NCBI GenBank assembly: GCA_905220665.1
Contig: CAJNAR010000168.1
Coordinates: 124,001-188,000 of the forward strand
Direction: 5' to 3'
DNA: 64,000 bases
DNA from: Albugo candida
Lineage: Eukaryota; Oomycota; Peronosporomycetes; Albuginales; Albuginaceae
Shown here: positions 44,134 to 54,024 of the stretch, in pieces
Position numbering within the stretch: position 1 is the stretch's first letter
How the letters are laid out: every line of letters starts with the position of its first letter
The notes under the pieces: generated by a model
Seen by the model: the letters and a program-made list of their open reading frames with translations, nothing else
What the model was told of the DNA's origin: nothing
Databases searched by the model: none
Program-made: the position numbers and the translations under genes

Positions 44134-45512
44134 ATGGCTCTACGACTGTTACAATTAGCATCTCTGCTTGCACTAATCCACTGTGGAACAGCACAGAATA
44201 ATTCTTCAGTAATCCTGGATCAAGCCAAAGACAGGGATAATGACTTATCTGATGATAGTATGCAAACGAGTGAGTCTTTCAGAACGTTTTGAAAGAATCG
44301 CCTTCATGCTTGGGTATAGGGACAACGCAGCTTCCTGTAAATTCACAAGAAATGGGCAAATTACTACAAATGATCTTGGCGATGCTTAAAGGTACCTGAA
44401 ATCTCACCGACATGAAAAATCGTGGTCACTGGACTATACTGTCCAGATACGAATATGGTAATGGTCAACAAGCGGCCTGAAGAACGTACGTTTTTTACTG
44501 ATTTTTTATTCATGCGCGCTTTCCTTATTTGCAAAGTGATAGCAACAAGGGACTCAGGCGCGACGAATGCAAGTACGTGAATGAGATGAAAAGGCTCATT
44601 CAACATCTCATTTTATTTCGTAATGCTCAGCTGATTCATCCGAACCGGCAGCAAAGTTGAAGGCATCTCAGATCGCCGCTATCCCAATTACCAAGGGTAA
44701 AATTCCTCGCAACAAGCTCGATTGTATTTTGAGCCTTATGCACCTCCTAGTGCTTCCATCTACGACGCTTCCAGTATCTCCCGTGAGCGATCAGTGTAAT
44801 AGCAGCTGCAGTCTCTTATTGGCATATTGATTGTTCTTATCTCATGCATCCTAGCATTTGATGCCGGAGAAACTCCTACGACAGCGAAAACGGGTACAAT
44901 ACGAAAGGTAGCAGACGATGTTGATCAAAAGGCCGATGCAATCACGTATCAAAACAACGATACTGGTGCCCCAAAAGTGCCTCATCTTGCAAGTATGTAC
45001 CTGCTCTCAAAGATCATTGTCACACATTCAATGGTCCATGACAGAAGCAGTTATTCAGCCTGCGAATACCGAACAAAATGCGTCTACACCAATCACTTCG
45101 CTGCATCAAAGTACGACGAAGCTTCTCTCTATCACATTGTATGCTTAGTTGATCATAATGTATAGATGAGCAACCAAGTGCCACATATGTCAACAATACA
45201 GGGAGTGGTAGTACCAATGGCTCTGAAGCAGAAATACCGGACACTGGATTCCAGAATGCTACCAACGCGAACAAAACCGATTCAGATTCGAGAGCTGGTT
45301 CGCAAACTGAGGTTGAGGAACAAAGCACGTCAGGCAGTGAAGTATCCTCAGAATCAGCGGGAAGCGAAGATGAAGAAGAAGAAGACACGAGTAAAGAGGA
45401 ATCGACAGATTCTTCCACCAAAATCGATGAAACATCTACCGCAATGACCCTTCCATTATCAGCGATATTCTTGCCTGTTGAAGCAGTGATTGCAATTTTT
45501 ATAGTCATCTAA
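44134..45512 (+). CDS. Secreted, Ser/Thr/acid-rich, probably GPI-anchored protein encoded by nine symmetric micro-exons
   Basis: Exons: 44134-44269, 44320-44391, 44447-44485, 44537-44572, 44631-44696, 44751-44795, 44855-44992, 45045-45110, 45166-45512. Introns are 50-59 bp. All eight are phase 1, and every internal exon (72, 39, 36, 66, 45, 138, 66 nt) is a multiple of three. The spliced frame is open for 314 aa. It starts with a signal peptide (MALRLLQLASLLALIHCGTA, then Q) and continues with Thr/Ser/Pro/Asn-rich sequence holding several N-glycosylation sequons (NSS, NNT, NGS, NAT, NKT). A run GSEDEEEEDTSKEE precedes a hydrophobic C-terminus (SAIFLPVEAVIAIFIVI) with a GPI-signal look. No family was recognised. 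The sixth donor (GTAATA) is the least certain. Confidence 0.7.
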
Positions 45513-45575
45513 GTACTGCTTTAGCGGCCGAAAACGGAGCAGGATCTAAAACACGTTGATATGTTTTTATTTGTA

Positions 45576-46070
45576 TCAATCGTATTGTTGCCTCATGACC
45601 ATCTCCGCGTCTGATTTCCAAGTGCGGAAATCACTTCCAATCCCTGACTGGCCTTTTAATCGCTGCTGCCTTACCTTATCCTTTACTTTTTTACTTCGCA
45701 GTTGTGAAGGACAATCTGAATCTTGTTTGACTTTGCGTTTATTACATACTGCGATGTTACTCGGGTTTTTATGTATTGCATCAATTTGATCACGCGAAAT
45801 CTCTATTTCGCCTTTTGGATCCGTTGTTGTATCAACAAATGACTGCAGTATATTTTTCTCCTCTGCAACTCGTCCAATTGCTGGTAGGTACGATGCTCGA
45901 CTATATGATGTCTCCAAAAGCGCTTTAGCACCTACCATACTCGATGTATCTGTGGTAGCTGGCGTTTCATGACGGACGGAATCGTCAGTAGCGTTCCGCT
46001 CAGCGAGTGATGATATAACTTCCTCGACGTCGCTGTCACTGTCGCTGCTACTTGACAGCAAAAACGACAT
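45576..46070 (-). CDS. Conserved-looking hypothetical nuclear-type protein
   Basis: Single exon, 164 aa. The N-terminus is Ser/Asp-rich (SSSSDSDSDVEEVISSL), a likely casein-kinase-2 target. The middle is plain. The C-terminal third is basic with NKRKVKQDSDC and ends KGQSGIGSDFRTWKSDAEMV, then MRQQYD, a compact motif that looks conserved but that I cannot name. The run of basic residues suggests nuclear or nucleolar location (inference). It is convergent with the micro-exon gene, 63 bp apart. Confidence 0.5.
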   Translation of the reverse strand: MSFLLSSSSDSDSDVEEVISSLAERNATDDSVRHETPATTDTSSMVGAKALLETSYSRASYLPAIGRVAEEKNILQSFVDTTTDPKGEIEISRDQIDAIHKNPSNIAVCNKRKVKQDSDCPSQLRSKKVKDKVRQQRLKGQSGIGSDFRTWKSDAEMVMRQQYD

Positions 46071-46293
46071 GTGGTAGTATAGTCTAAAAGCGGGTCAAGA
46101 ATATCCTGGATATTGCGTATATCGTCTAATACTAGCCTCATAGATCGATCGCTTATTCATTACGCATTATGTGCACTTGTTGATATTATTAGCCCATATT
46201 TCTGTGGACCTCAAGTAGTGCGAGTCTTCTGTCTGAAAAACGCACTTGTAGTCGGCCGTCATACTCGCACGTCAATACCACCAAAACATTTTC

Positions 46294-47336
46294 TCAGCCA
46301 TTAATGAACGCCTTCTCCCGACAACCCAATCGCTGTTGCATCGAAAAGACTTTTTTATCATCGTATATTCGTGCTGAAATTGAAAAGTCTGTCAATCTCG
46401 AGTTTGTGTCGGATAAAAGTACTCACAGTAAGAAAGTGACTTGTGGAAATGCCCCTGTAAGGTTTTGTACCGCACTTTTGCGCGGAGTGCTTTCCCATCT
46501 AATACGAGAACCGATGGTATCGTGTCTCGTATTCTGACGCGATATTTGAGATCCAAGCTGAATGGATTACCCTGTCACTGGACATTTTACTCAGGATTGA
46601 AAGTGATCCATTGTATGCTTACCCTCAGTGCCAAATGGGTGAGCTGTTGACATAGAGATAACGGCCGCACGGCCCCAATGCTATTTTAAAGATCAGTGCG
46701 GTCTCCGTGCACAAGCAAATATATCACTTACGCTCGGATAAGATTATCAGAAAGATCCAAACTCTGTAGTAATAAAAGGCTTTCCAGTCCTCTGGAACTT
46801 TTTATCCTTCAACTCAGAATGTGGTGAAGAAAAGATTTGGCGTAGTTGCTGCAATCTTACCGATTACCAGTCAAATTCACTTGGCGTAGATCGTGGCAAT
46901 AAGCCAACATGCTCACATCTGTTAGGCGGTTGTAGCCAAGATTTAGCTCTTGTAGATGCGTCATTCGATGTATGCCTTGCAGGCTTGCGATCCGATTCAG
47001 GGAAATGTCGAGATTGATTAGGATGGCAGTCGGTAAGTGGGGTATACTCTCCATATAGTTTCTTGAAACGTTCAGTTGTGCGATATACGGAGGTATGTGC
47101 GCATGGCCAATCTGTTGTATTGCTGTCAAGGAACGATTCTATACATATGAGTATCAGTAATGGTTGCAGTAAATGAAATCTGCAAGAAATGGAAACATCA
47201 CAGAAAGGTCCAAGGTGATATCCTTTGTGGATTCGCTCGTTGCATAGATATTTGTGTCCGTAATACCGGGCGTGACTTCATCCTTTGACGCATCGAAACG
47301 AATAGAAGGCTTATCGGTACGCTTCTTACGTTGCAT
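46294..47336 (-). CDS. Leucine-rich-repeat protein (SDS22/LRRC-like)
   Basis: About six exons with introns of roughly 50-65 bp. Exon 1 (47336-47202) starts MQRKKRTDKPSIRFDASKDE and leads via an intron to LDLSNRSLTAIQQIG. Repeats follow: IAQLNVSRNYMESIPHLP, LINLDISLNRIASLQGI, LQELNLGYNRLTDVSML, LRQVNLTGNR, LQSLDLSDNLIRA, then LTHLALRGNPFSLDLKYRVR with the typical LRR-cap ending RDTIPSVLVLDGKALRA. The 22-residue SDS22-type repeats suggest a protein-binding scaffold such as a phosphatase regulator or ciliary factor; the partner is unknown. Stop at 46294-46296, with the last exon joined by a GTGAGT donor. Plus-strand frames here are shadows. Confidence 0.72.
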
Positions 47337-47913
47337 CGTATTTTTAGCAGATCGAGCACGTGGTTTATATCGCTACTACAGGAATCAAAGTACATGTAAA
47401 CTGCTTAGGGTCTCCTCTTAAACAAACACCAAGTCTCAATCAACGGCTTGCATATGTATTCTCGAGTCCAAGCTTTGATCTCTCTAAATCCTATGCCTTT
47501 GTATTCCTCCTCGTAACATGACTTCGGGATCTACTAACGCCACAAGCGCAAGACAATGAGTCGTGCCGGAGGCAGAACGTGTACTTTGATCATTTTCGCA
47601 TGCAACGGACTTACGCTGTCACTATGCGGAGACACTCAGTGCTACCAACTAATCAGGTGACATGTGTGATTTCTATCAGAAGTTATGAGCAAATTACAAA
47701 CAGCACAATTTTGCACAGCAGAGAGCAAAGAAACGTGCGATGTAATTCAAAAGCGCATGCTTTCGATGTAATACGCAAAAATCACATTTTATCACTTTGT
47801 CAGGCCTCGAGATGCGTACTCTGATTGTGTAACCGCTTCTACTCGCAGGGTATTTATTCTCTTCCACGCATGAGACAGTACTATACAATCCCATTTTAAG
47901 GGAGCATTGATCG
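47337..47913. other. Divergent intergenic region between LRR and myotubularin genes
   Basis: No frame longer than about 80 codons with protein character. It probably holds both promoters. Nothing more specific was recognised. Confidence 0.45.
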
Positions 47914-50220
47914 ATGTTTGGAACTTGCGATGCGATTACACACAAAGGAACTCGATGCATTTCCGATGCAGCAGACGCGGCAGGAAAGTGTGATCATCAT
48001 GCGCGGATTGCACGAGCTTTATCATTGGCCTCCGCAAAACTCAGAGTTTCTGAAAAGAAAGAATTTCTCGGAAAAAATGGTCCCAAACGAATCGATGAAA
48101 CCATTCCAAATAAGCCATCATCACCTCCAAACGTTCCACACCAATCAAATGTGGCTTATCAATGCGATTATGCAGTCGAAGCGTTTGAAACCCAACTGAC
48201 GATCACGCAAGCAGAAGATGTGGTCACTAGTGTTGGATGCATTGAGTTTTACTTGCCGGAGAGTTCAGGATTACAATTTGTTCGAGGAACACTCTGGGTA
48301 ACGACATTTCGCTTAAAGTTTGAGCCCGAAGAGACTTCTGTCAGACTTCCTGGTAATTATCATTCTTTTCTGGATGAAGCTATCATTGGAATTCCGTGTG
48401 CTTGTGTTGCAAAGTTGTCCTATCCAACGACTGATGCGGTCAGAACACATATGCATATAAAAGGAGTGTCGTCCACGCACTCGTTTACACCGTCACAGCT
48501 GATTATAAAGTTCAAAAATCTCAAGCAGTGGATTTTGGCCGGGAATGTGCAAGCGCTGATGCTTGCAATCAATCGTGCCGCATACTTTGATTCTCCTTTG
48601 CGTTCGTTTGCGTTCAAAAGTTATATCAAAGAAGCAAGCGATCATGAAAAGAAGGCTCACGAGCTGTATGACATATATACCGATTTCTGGCGCATGGGAG
48701 TCGATTTGAGTCGAGATTCTTTTTTACGTGTGACAACGATAAATCACCAATATCAACTATGTCCGACATACCCGCAAGAACTTGTGGTTCCGGCTCCTGT
48801 GTCTGATGAAGACATTGGAATTGTTGCGAATTTTCGATCCAAAAGTAGAATTCCAATGTGCTCTTACATACATAAAACCAATGGAGCGTCTATTTGGCGA
48901 TGTGCACAGCCCAAGCGTGGAATCTTCAATGCAAATAACGTATGTGACGAGCAATACTTATTCCATATATGTACAACAGCACAGAAAAGAGTGTGGATAG
49001 CAGACTGTCGTCCAGAGCTCAACGCTCGTGCAAATAACTTGACTGGAGGAGGTACAGAGTCGTCCAGCATATCACATATTACGATAGCGTTCTTGAATAT
49101 CGCCAACATCCACTCTATGAGGGACAGCCTTGAACAAGTTTACCAGCTGGTCCACTCCACAAACAGCGAGCAAAGTCAAAGTTGGTGGGCCTGGGTTGAA
49201 GAAACAAAATGGTTACAGCACATTCGTCTAGTATTATCCGCGTCACTTCGGGTTGCAGATACAGTGCAGAACCATCAAACTACGGTTCTGGTGCATTGTA
49301 GCGACGGCTGGGATCGGACCGGACAACTATGTGCTTTATCACAGATCTTACTTGATGGCCACTATCGAACATTGCGTGGCTTTCTCGAGATTGTCGATAA
49401 AGAATGGATCCGTGCTGGCCATAAGTTTCATGACCGTGTTGGCCTGGGTATAAGCGCCAGCGAGGAGCAATCGCCCGTGTTTTTACAGTTTTTGGATTGT
49501 GTGTGGCAGTTATGGCAGCAATATCCTACTTGGTTCGAGTTCTCACCACGAATTCTCGTCGATATGGCAGATGCTGTTTTCTCGGGTCAGTATGGTACAT
49601 TTTTAGGCAACTGCGATAGAGAACGTAGGAACTGGAACATCACCGAACGGACCCCGTCACTCTGGGCTCATGCTCTGCAAAATGAAGCACACTATCTCAA
49701 TTCATTTTATCGCAGTGCAAATTTTTGCGAGGTCTTATTACCGCCAAGCTCGAGTCTGTTGAGACAAGTCTCATTATGGATGGATTACTACTTTAGGAGC
49801 TCAACATTTCCAACGTTGGCTATAGCAAATATACATCCACCAAAGTGGAAAAAGTCATCTATGAGCGATATGAATGCTACGCACAATTCGACCTCCACAG
49901 ATGATTTGCTGGATTCTATGACGTGCGCAAACCTGTATATTGAAGCTCTGGAAGAGAAAGTGAAAGCGCAGGAAGCTGAAATAGCTGTGCTCCAACACAA
50001 GCGACCATCATCTAATGTACTCGACATCAGTTCCAACACTACTCAGAAATTTGCATCATCGTTTCCGGAACGAGCGGTTGCGACTTTGCCTTCCAGCTCT
50101 AGCCTTTCCAGGACCGAGCTGAGTTTTGAAGATACCAAAAAAGAATGGCGCTGCCAAATCTGCTGCAAATTGAATTCTGCGGGTAATCCGAGATGTAATG
50201 TGTGTGGCCAACCTTCGTGA
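47914..50220 (+). CDS. Myotubularin-type phosphoinositide 3-phosphatase with RanBP2 zinc finger
   Basis: Single exon, 768 aa. An N-terminal Cys/His cluster (CDAITHKGTRC...CDHH) may be a small metal-binding module. A PH-GRAM region follows (LQFVRGTLWVTTFRLKF). The phosphatase domain has the myotubularin signature VHCSDGWDRTGQ with Cys462 and Arg468, then EIVDKEWIRAGHKFHDRVG and the TPSLWAH region. A coiled coil near 670-695 (ANLYIEALEEKVKAQEAEIA) is followed by a C-terminal RanBP2-type finger, EWRCQICCKLNSAGNPRCNV, then CG. Myotubularins hydrolyse PI3P and PI(3,5)P2 on endosomes. The canonical CSDGWDRT indicates an active enzyme. Confidence 0.93.
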   Translation: MFGTCDAITHKGTRCISDAADAAGKCDHHARIARALSLASAKLRVSEKKEFLGKNGPKRIDETIPNKPSSPPNVPHQSNVAYQCDYAVEAFETQLTITQAEDVVTSVGCIEFYLPESSGLQFVRGTLWVTTFRLKFEPEETSVRLPGNYHSFLDEAIIGIPCACVAKLSYPTTDAVRTHMHIKGVSSTHSFTPSQLIIKFKNLKQWILAGNVQALMLAINRAAYFDSPLRSFAFKSYIKEASDHEKKAHELYDIYTDFWRMGVDLSRDSFLRVTTINHQYQLCPTYPQELVVPAPVSDEDIGIVANFRSKSRIPMCSYIHKTNGASIWRCAQPKRGIFNANNVCDEQYLFHICTTAQKRVWIADCRPELNARANNLTGGGTESSSISHITIAFLNIANIHSMRDSLEQVYQLVHSTNSEQSQSWWAWVEETKWLQHIRLVLSASLRVADTVQNHQTTVLVHCSDGWDRTGQLCALSQILLDGHYRTLRGFLEIVDKEWIRAGHKFHDRVGLGISASEEQSPVFLQFLDCVWQLWQQYPTWFEFSPRILVDMADAVFSGQYGTFLGNCDRERRNWNITERTPSLWAHALQNEAHYLNSFYRSANFCEVLLPPSSSLLRQVSLWMDYYFRSSTFPTLAIANIHPPKWKKSSMSDMNATHNSTSTDDLLDSMTCANLYIEALEEKVKAQEAEIAVLQHKRPSSNVLDISSNTTQKFASSFPERAVATLPSSSSLSRTELSFEDTKKEWRCQICCKLNSAGNPRCNVCGQPS

Positions 50221-50465
50221 TCAACTACCATATCATCACAGACACAATGAATTATCCTGCTCATGTCCCTGAAATTACTAATCAAATCGAAGGCATTGCG
50301 ACGTCCAACTGATAGGATTGTCGATGGATTCATCATTGCCACTGAGTATCAGATTACTACAGAACAAAAATACACATGTAGCTCGACAAACAGCCGATTT
50401 GACAGCGCATTCAGAAATAGAATTTCAAATGTTGGAAAAATGTCATTCTTGTTTGGGAGCATTGA

Positions 50466-52764
50466 ATGCCGGCACTAGTACTTTGCGGTCGCCGTACTCG
50501 CATAGCGAGCGATGATTTCTATTGTCCTGCTTTGTTTTTAATGCTATACCAATTTCCCTTTCTGCTCACCTGTGTGCTCTATCTGTCATACCTTCGATCG
50601 TATCCCACAACACAATTCCGAGTTGTGAATCTACCGTTTTGGTTCTGTTTGATTTCGATTCCCATTTACGCATTTATGGCGTGTATCTATCTCATAATGG
50701 TGCAGATTTCAACCAGGGGAGCGATTGCTGACCACGAACAGCGCGTTATTATGCCAAAAATCCTTCATGTTCATATGATTTGGACAGGTATAATGTTTTC
50801 TTACGGATTTTTTGGTATATTTGCATGGTACAATCTCCAAATGCTTCCTTACGACGCGAAGTATGTTCTGGTGCGTGGTTTGACAACTTTTACGACTCTT
50901 TTGTTTCATCAAGTCACCCAATGCTGCATACGTAGTTGCTGGCCGGGGCGATGATCGCAGAAACAGGCTTTTGGTGTTTATTCGGATTTTGTATATTTAG
51001 CGGAAGTACTCGACAGGCCAGAATAGATTCTCGGTCCATCGTGGATGCATCAGGTGAGAAAACACAAGTTTCAGACAGCACTTTCATAGTATATCTAATC
51101 GTCATCACGTATCAGTTGAGGATGGACATGCTCAACAACAGGAGCAATGGGAAAGAAGATGCCATATTTGGTGTAAAAGGCTTCATTGCTCCCGCACAAG
51201 TTTTTTTGGCTCGTCAGGCACACATCAATCTTCGATCAAAGCAGCTGCCAATATTTTGGCTTGTCTATTTCATGAGGGTCCCGACTTGGTACTCTCTGAC
51301 ATTTTAGCTGGGTATATGCTGCTGGCCATGGTCCAGTCGCATGAAAAGAGCGCAGAAGTCGATACAAATGATGAGAATCATATGAGAACACTTGAAGCAG
51401 CTTGTGCAGGAGATGGTATCACAAACTCAAATGAGGTAATAGATGACGATGAGGCGATTACAATCTCTATATCGGCTACTCTGGATACTTGTAATGATCC
51501 AGAGACCAATAAACATATCCTTTCTCCTACACCAATGATTGGCGATGTCAATAATGCTGGAGCGCTGGAGCAGCGGATCGAAGAATTGGCATACTATAGC
51601 AAATATGCAGTTGGGGCGTACGGGTGGCTACTCTATATTTACACATATCCATGGACAGGTATTTTCTATCTGCTTGGCTCCTATTTTCTGCGAAGACGAC
51701 ATACGTCAATTTTTGGCGACAATCTACTCCGTTTGAATCAGAGCGCACTTTTTCTTGAGTCGGGGATTACCAGCCAAGATCTTTTGTATGCGTCATTCCG
51801 CGGCACTGTTTCGCACCCAGCATTCTATGTCGCTTTCGATCATCATAAGAAAGAACTCATTATAGCTATAAGAGGTACTTTGTCGCTGGAAGATTGTTTG
51901 ACGGATGCAATGGCCCAGCACGTGTCCGTGGATGCGATCGCCACTCAGATAGGCTGCGATGGCGTTGGTGAATTTGCCCACGAAGGATTCTTGCAAGCAG
52001 CCCATTCTATATATCTAGAAATTGAGCGGCTTGATCTCTTGAAAACGCTAAGCGCCTCTAATTCAACACAGGAAGTTCAACAAACAACTGGGTATCGAGT
52101 AGTTTTGGTTGGACATTCTCTTGGTGCTGCCACGGCTTCTTTATTAGCGGTCATGTTGAAACCTGATTTTCCAAATTTACAATGCTTTTGCTATAGTCCT
52201 CCAGGCTGCATTATGTCTATCGGGCTCTCTGATCGATGCAAAGATTTCATCACCTCTGTCGTACTCGGTCACGACGTTGTTGCAAGTGCCTCAGTACAAG
52301 CCGCCGAAGAATTTCGAGATAGAATTCTTGAGGTGATTGAACGCAGTAAAGTAAGCAAAATTGCGATCCTTAGGCGCAGTGCAGCATCGAGAGATATCAA
52401 TGACCTCTTACATGACAGCAGTGACGACACTGGAAGAGAAAGATCATTTGTTCAGCATCTCAACAGGTACCGGCAATCATTGCGACAAATTAGAGCGGAT
52501 CAAGTGCTATACGAACTGAAGATGCCAGGGCGTATCATACATTTGAAACACAAAGCTTTTGTAGCCGATAGTCCCAAAGTTAAACTCATTGATTTCCGAT
52601 GTCGTTGTCGAGGATTAGCAAAATCTATCGAGTACGACTTTGAGTGGACGCATCATACAACATTTCGGAGTATTCGGATCGCTCAGTCCATGTTGGATGA
52701 TCATCTTGCCAACAATGTTCACGCTGTTTTACAAAAGTGTGCGAAGAGTCTACAAGTATCGTAA
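50466..52764 (+). CDS. sn-1-specific diacylglycerol lipase (DAGL family)
   Basis: Exons 50466-50870, 50936-51053 and 51116-52764 join to 723 aa. The start MPALVLCGRRTRIASDDF closely matches the animal DAGL N-terminus (M-P-x-x-V-L-F-G-R-R). Four membrane helices lie within residues 20-160. A DAGL-type stretch YAVGAYGWLLYIYTYPWTG precedes the lipase-3 fold with RGTLSLEDCLTD. The catalytic triad is Ser509 (GHSLGAATASL), Asp561 (VLGHDVV) and His650 (GRIIHLKH); the Ser-Asp spacing of 52 equals that of human DAGL-alpha. The enzyme releases 2-acylglycerol from diacylglycerol at the membrane. It sits 245 bp after the myotubularin gene, same strand. The long regulatory loop of animal DAGLs is shorter here. 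Confidence 0.9.
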
Positions 52765-53477
52765 TATAAGCAGAGCCTCGGTGATGAGTCTTTTGATCGA
52801 ACTGCCTTAAATGAAGAGCTGCTTATTCGCTGATCGTAACATGATCAGACACTCTAATTCTGGTTAGCAAACTCTGATAAACAATGATCAAAGCATGCAA
52901 TCATGTCATATATTGCTATCTATTTTTTTGAATTCCATCGCTGAACAAGATTTGTGCACTCATTCGGCCCTGATCCTTGTCTACGTCTGCTTCATCCGTT
53001 GATAGAGGCGACGGCATCATTATCGATGGGGAGATCTTTGAACTGAAAGATGATTTAATCTTCACTGAGAGATATTGTAAGAATATACATACCAAGACAC
53101 GACTTAATCAGAACTAAGCGCGCTGCTTGATCGAAGATACTAAATTTTGGAGCATGCGAAAATGAATGCAGTAGAACTTGCTTAGCAATAGGAAATATAA
53201 CGGAGATGGGCTGGTATCATAGTTATCATGTGAGAGAGCCAATGAAAAAATCGTTCATTTGATAGTTGCGCATTCGGGTCTAAAGTAAACAAGTTCACTT
53301 TATCCGACTGAACTAAAATACCAAGCCAGATCGTTTTATGCACAGCACTTTCAGTAAAAGATCAAGCAGAACAAACTGTCCAGTACTTAAGGGTGGCGTG
53401 ATTTTCGGATTGGTTATAATACACTTGGACTTATGTAATACACCAGTGGACAACATAAAATAAAAAATAGTGAAATT
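52765..53477. other. Intergenic, no gene seen
   Basis: A-T rich, short frames only. It should include the lipase 3' end and the RPA12 promoter. Confidence 0.45.
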
Positions 53478-53956
53478 ATGGACTTCTTTACCGGCAGGCA
53501 TAACAATGGACCCTCATTCTGTCCACACTGCGGTAGCATTTTTACTCTCCCGGAGATTAATAACATCACCTGTTCCGCATGTGCTTACCACTGTAAATAT
53601 GAAGGTAGTAATCGCGATTTAGTCATGCACAGTGACTGAAATCTCACTATTATTTCGTTATAAGACCTACCAAGCCTCGTAAGCATTACTAAAAGCGAGC
53701 AAAAACCGGTTCCCGAATGGCTAGAGAAAGAGCAAAAAATCAAAAAAGTAGAAGGACCAGCACGAGCTACGGTAAGTCTATATTACATGAGACATAAACT
53801 CTGTTTTGAACCCACTCTCAGGTAGAAGAAACGTGTCCGAAATGCGGCAATTCCGAGATGGAGTATTATACATTACAGATGCGATCGGCAGACGAAGGGC
53901 AAACAGTTTTCTATGAATGCAAAAAATGCGGTACCAAATCGTCAGTCAACAACTAG
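53478..53956 (+). CDS. RNA polymerase I subunit RPA12 (A12.2)
   Basis: Three short exons, 53478-53604, 53665-53771 and 53822-53956, join in frame to 122 aa, the normal length. The N-terminal zinc ribbon reads SFCPHCGSIFTLPEIN...CSACAYHC. The linker KPVPEWLEKEQKIKKVEG leads to the TFIIS-type ribbon CPKCGNSEMEYYTLQMRSAD, then EGQTVFYECKKCG. The acidic Asp-Glu of RSADEG enters the polymerase active site for RNA cleavage. RPA12 is needed for proofreading and termination by Pol I on rDNA. It is too fragmented to appear as one long frame. Confidence 0.9.
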
Positions 53957-54024
53957 AAGTAATATGGCAAGAAAATTCACAGCCACTTGGTCTGTACATA
54001 ATAAGCGCTTTGCATTCCCACGTA

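Noticed and set aside
46304..46650. Two plus-strand frames of about 70-77 codons
   Set aside because: They lie antisense to the last LRR exons, whose minus-strand splice signals and LRR-cap motif are convincing.
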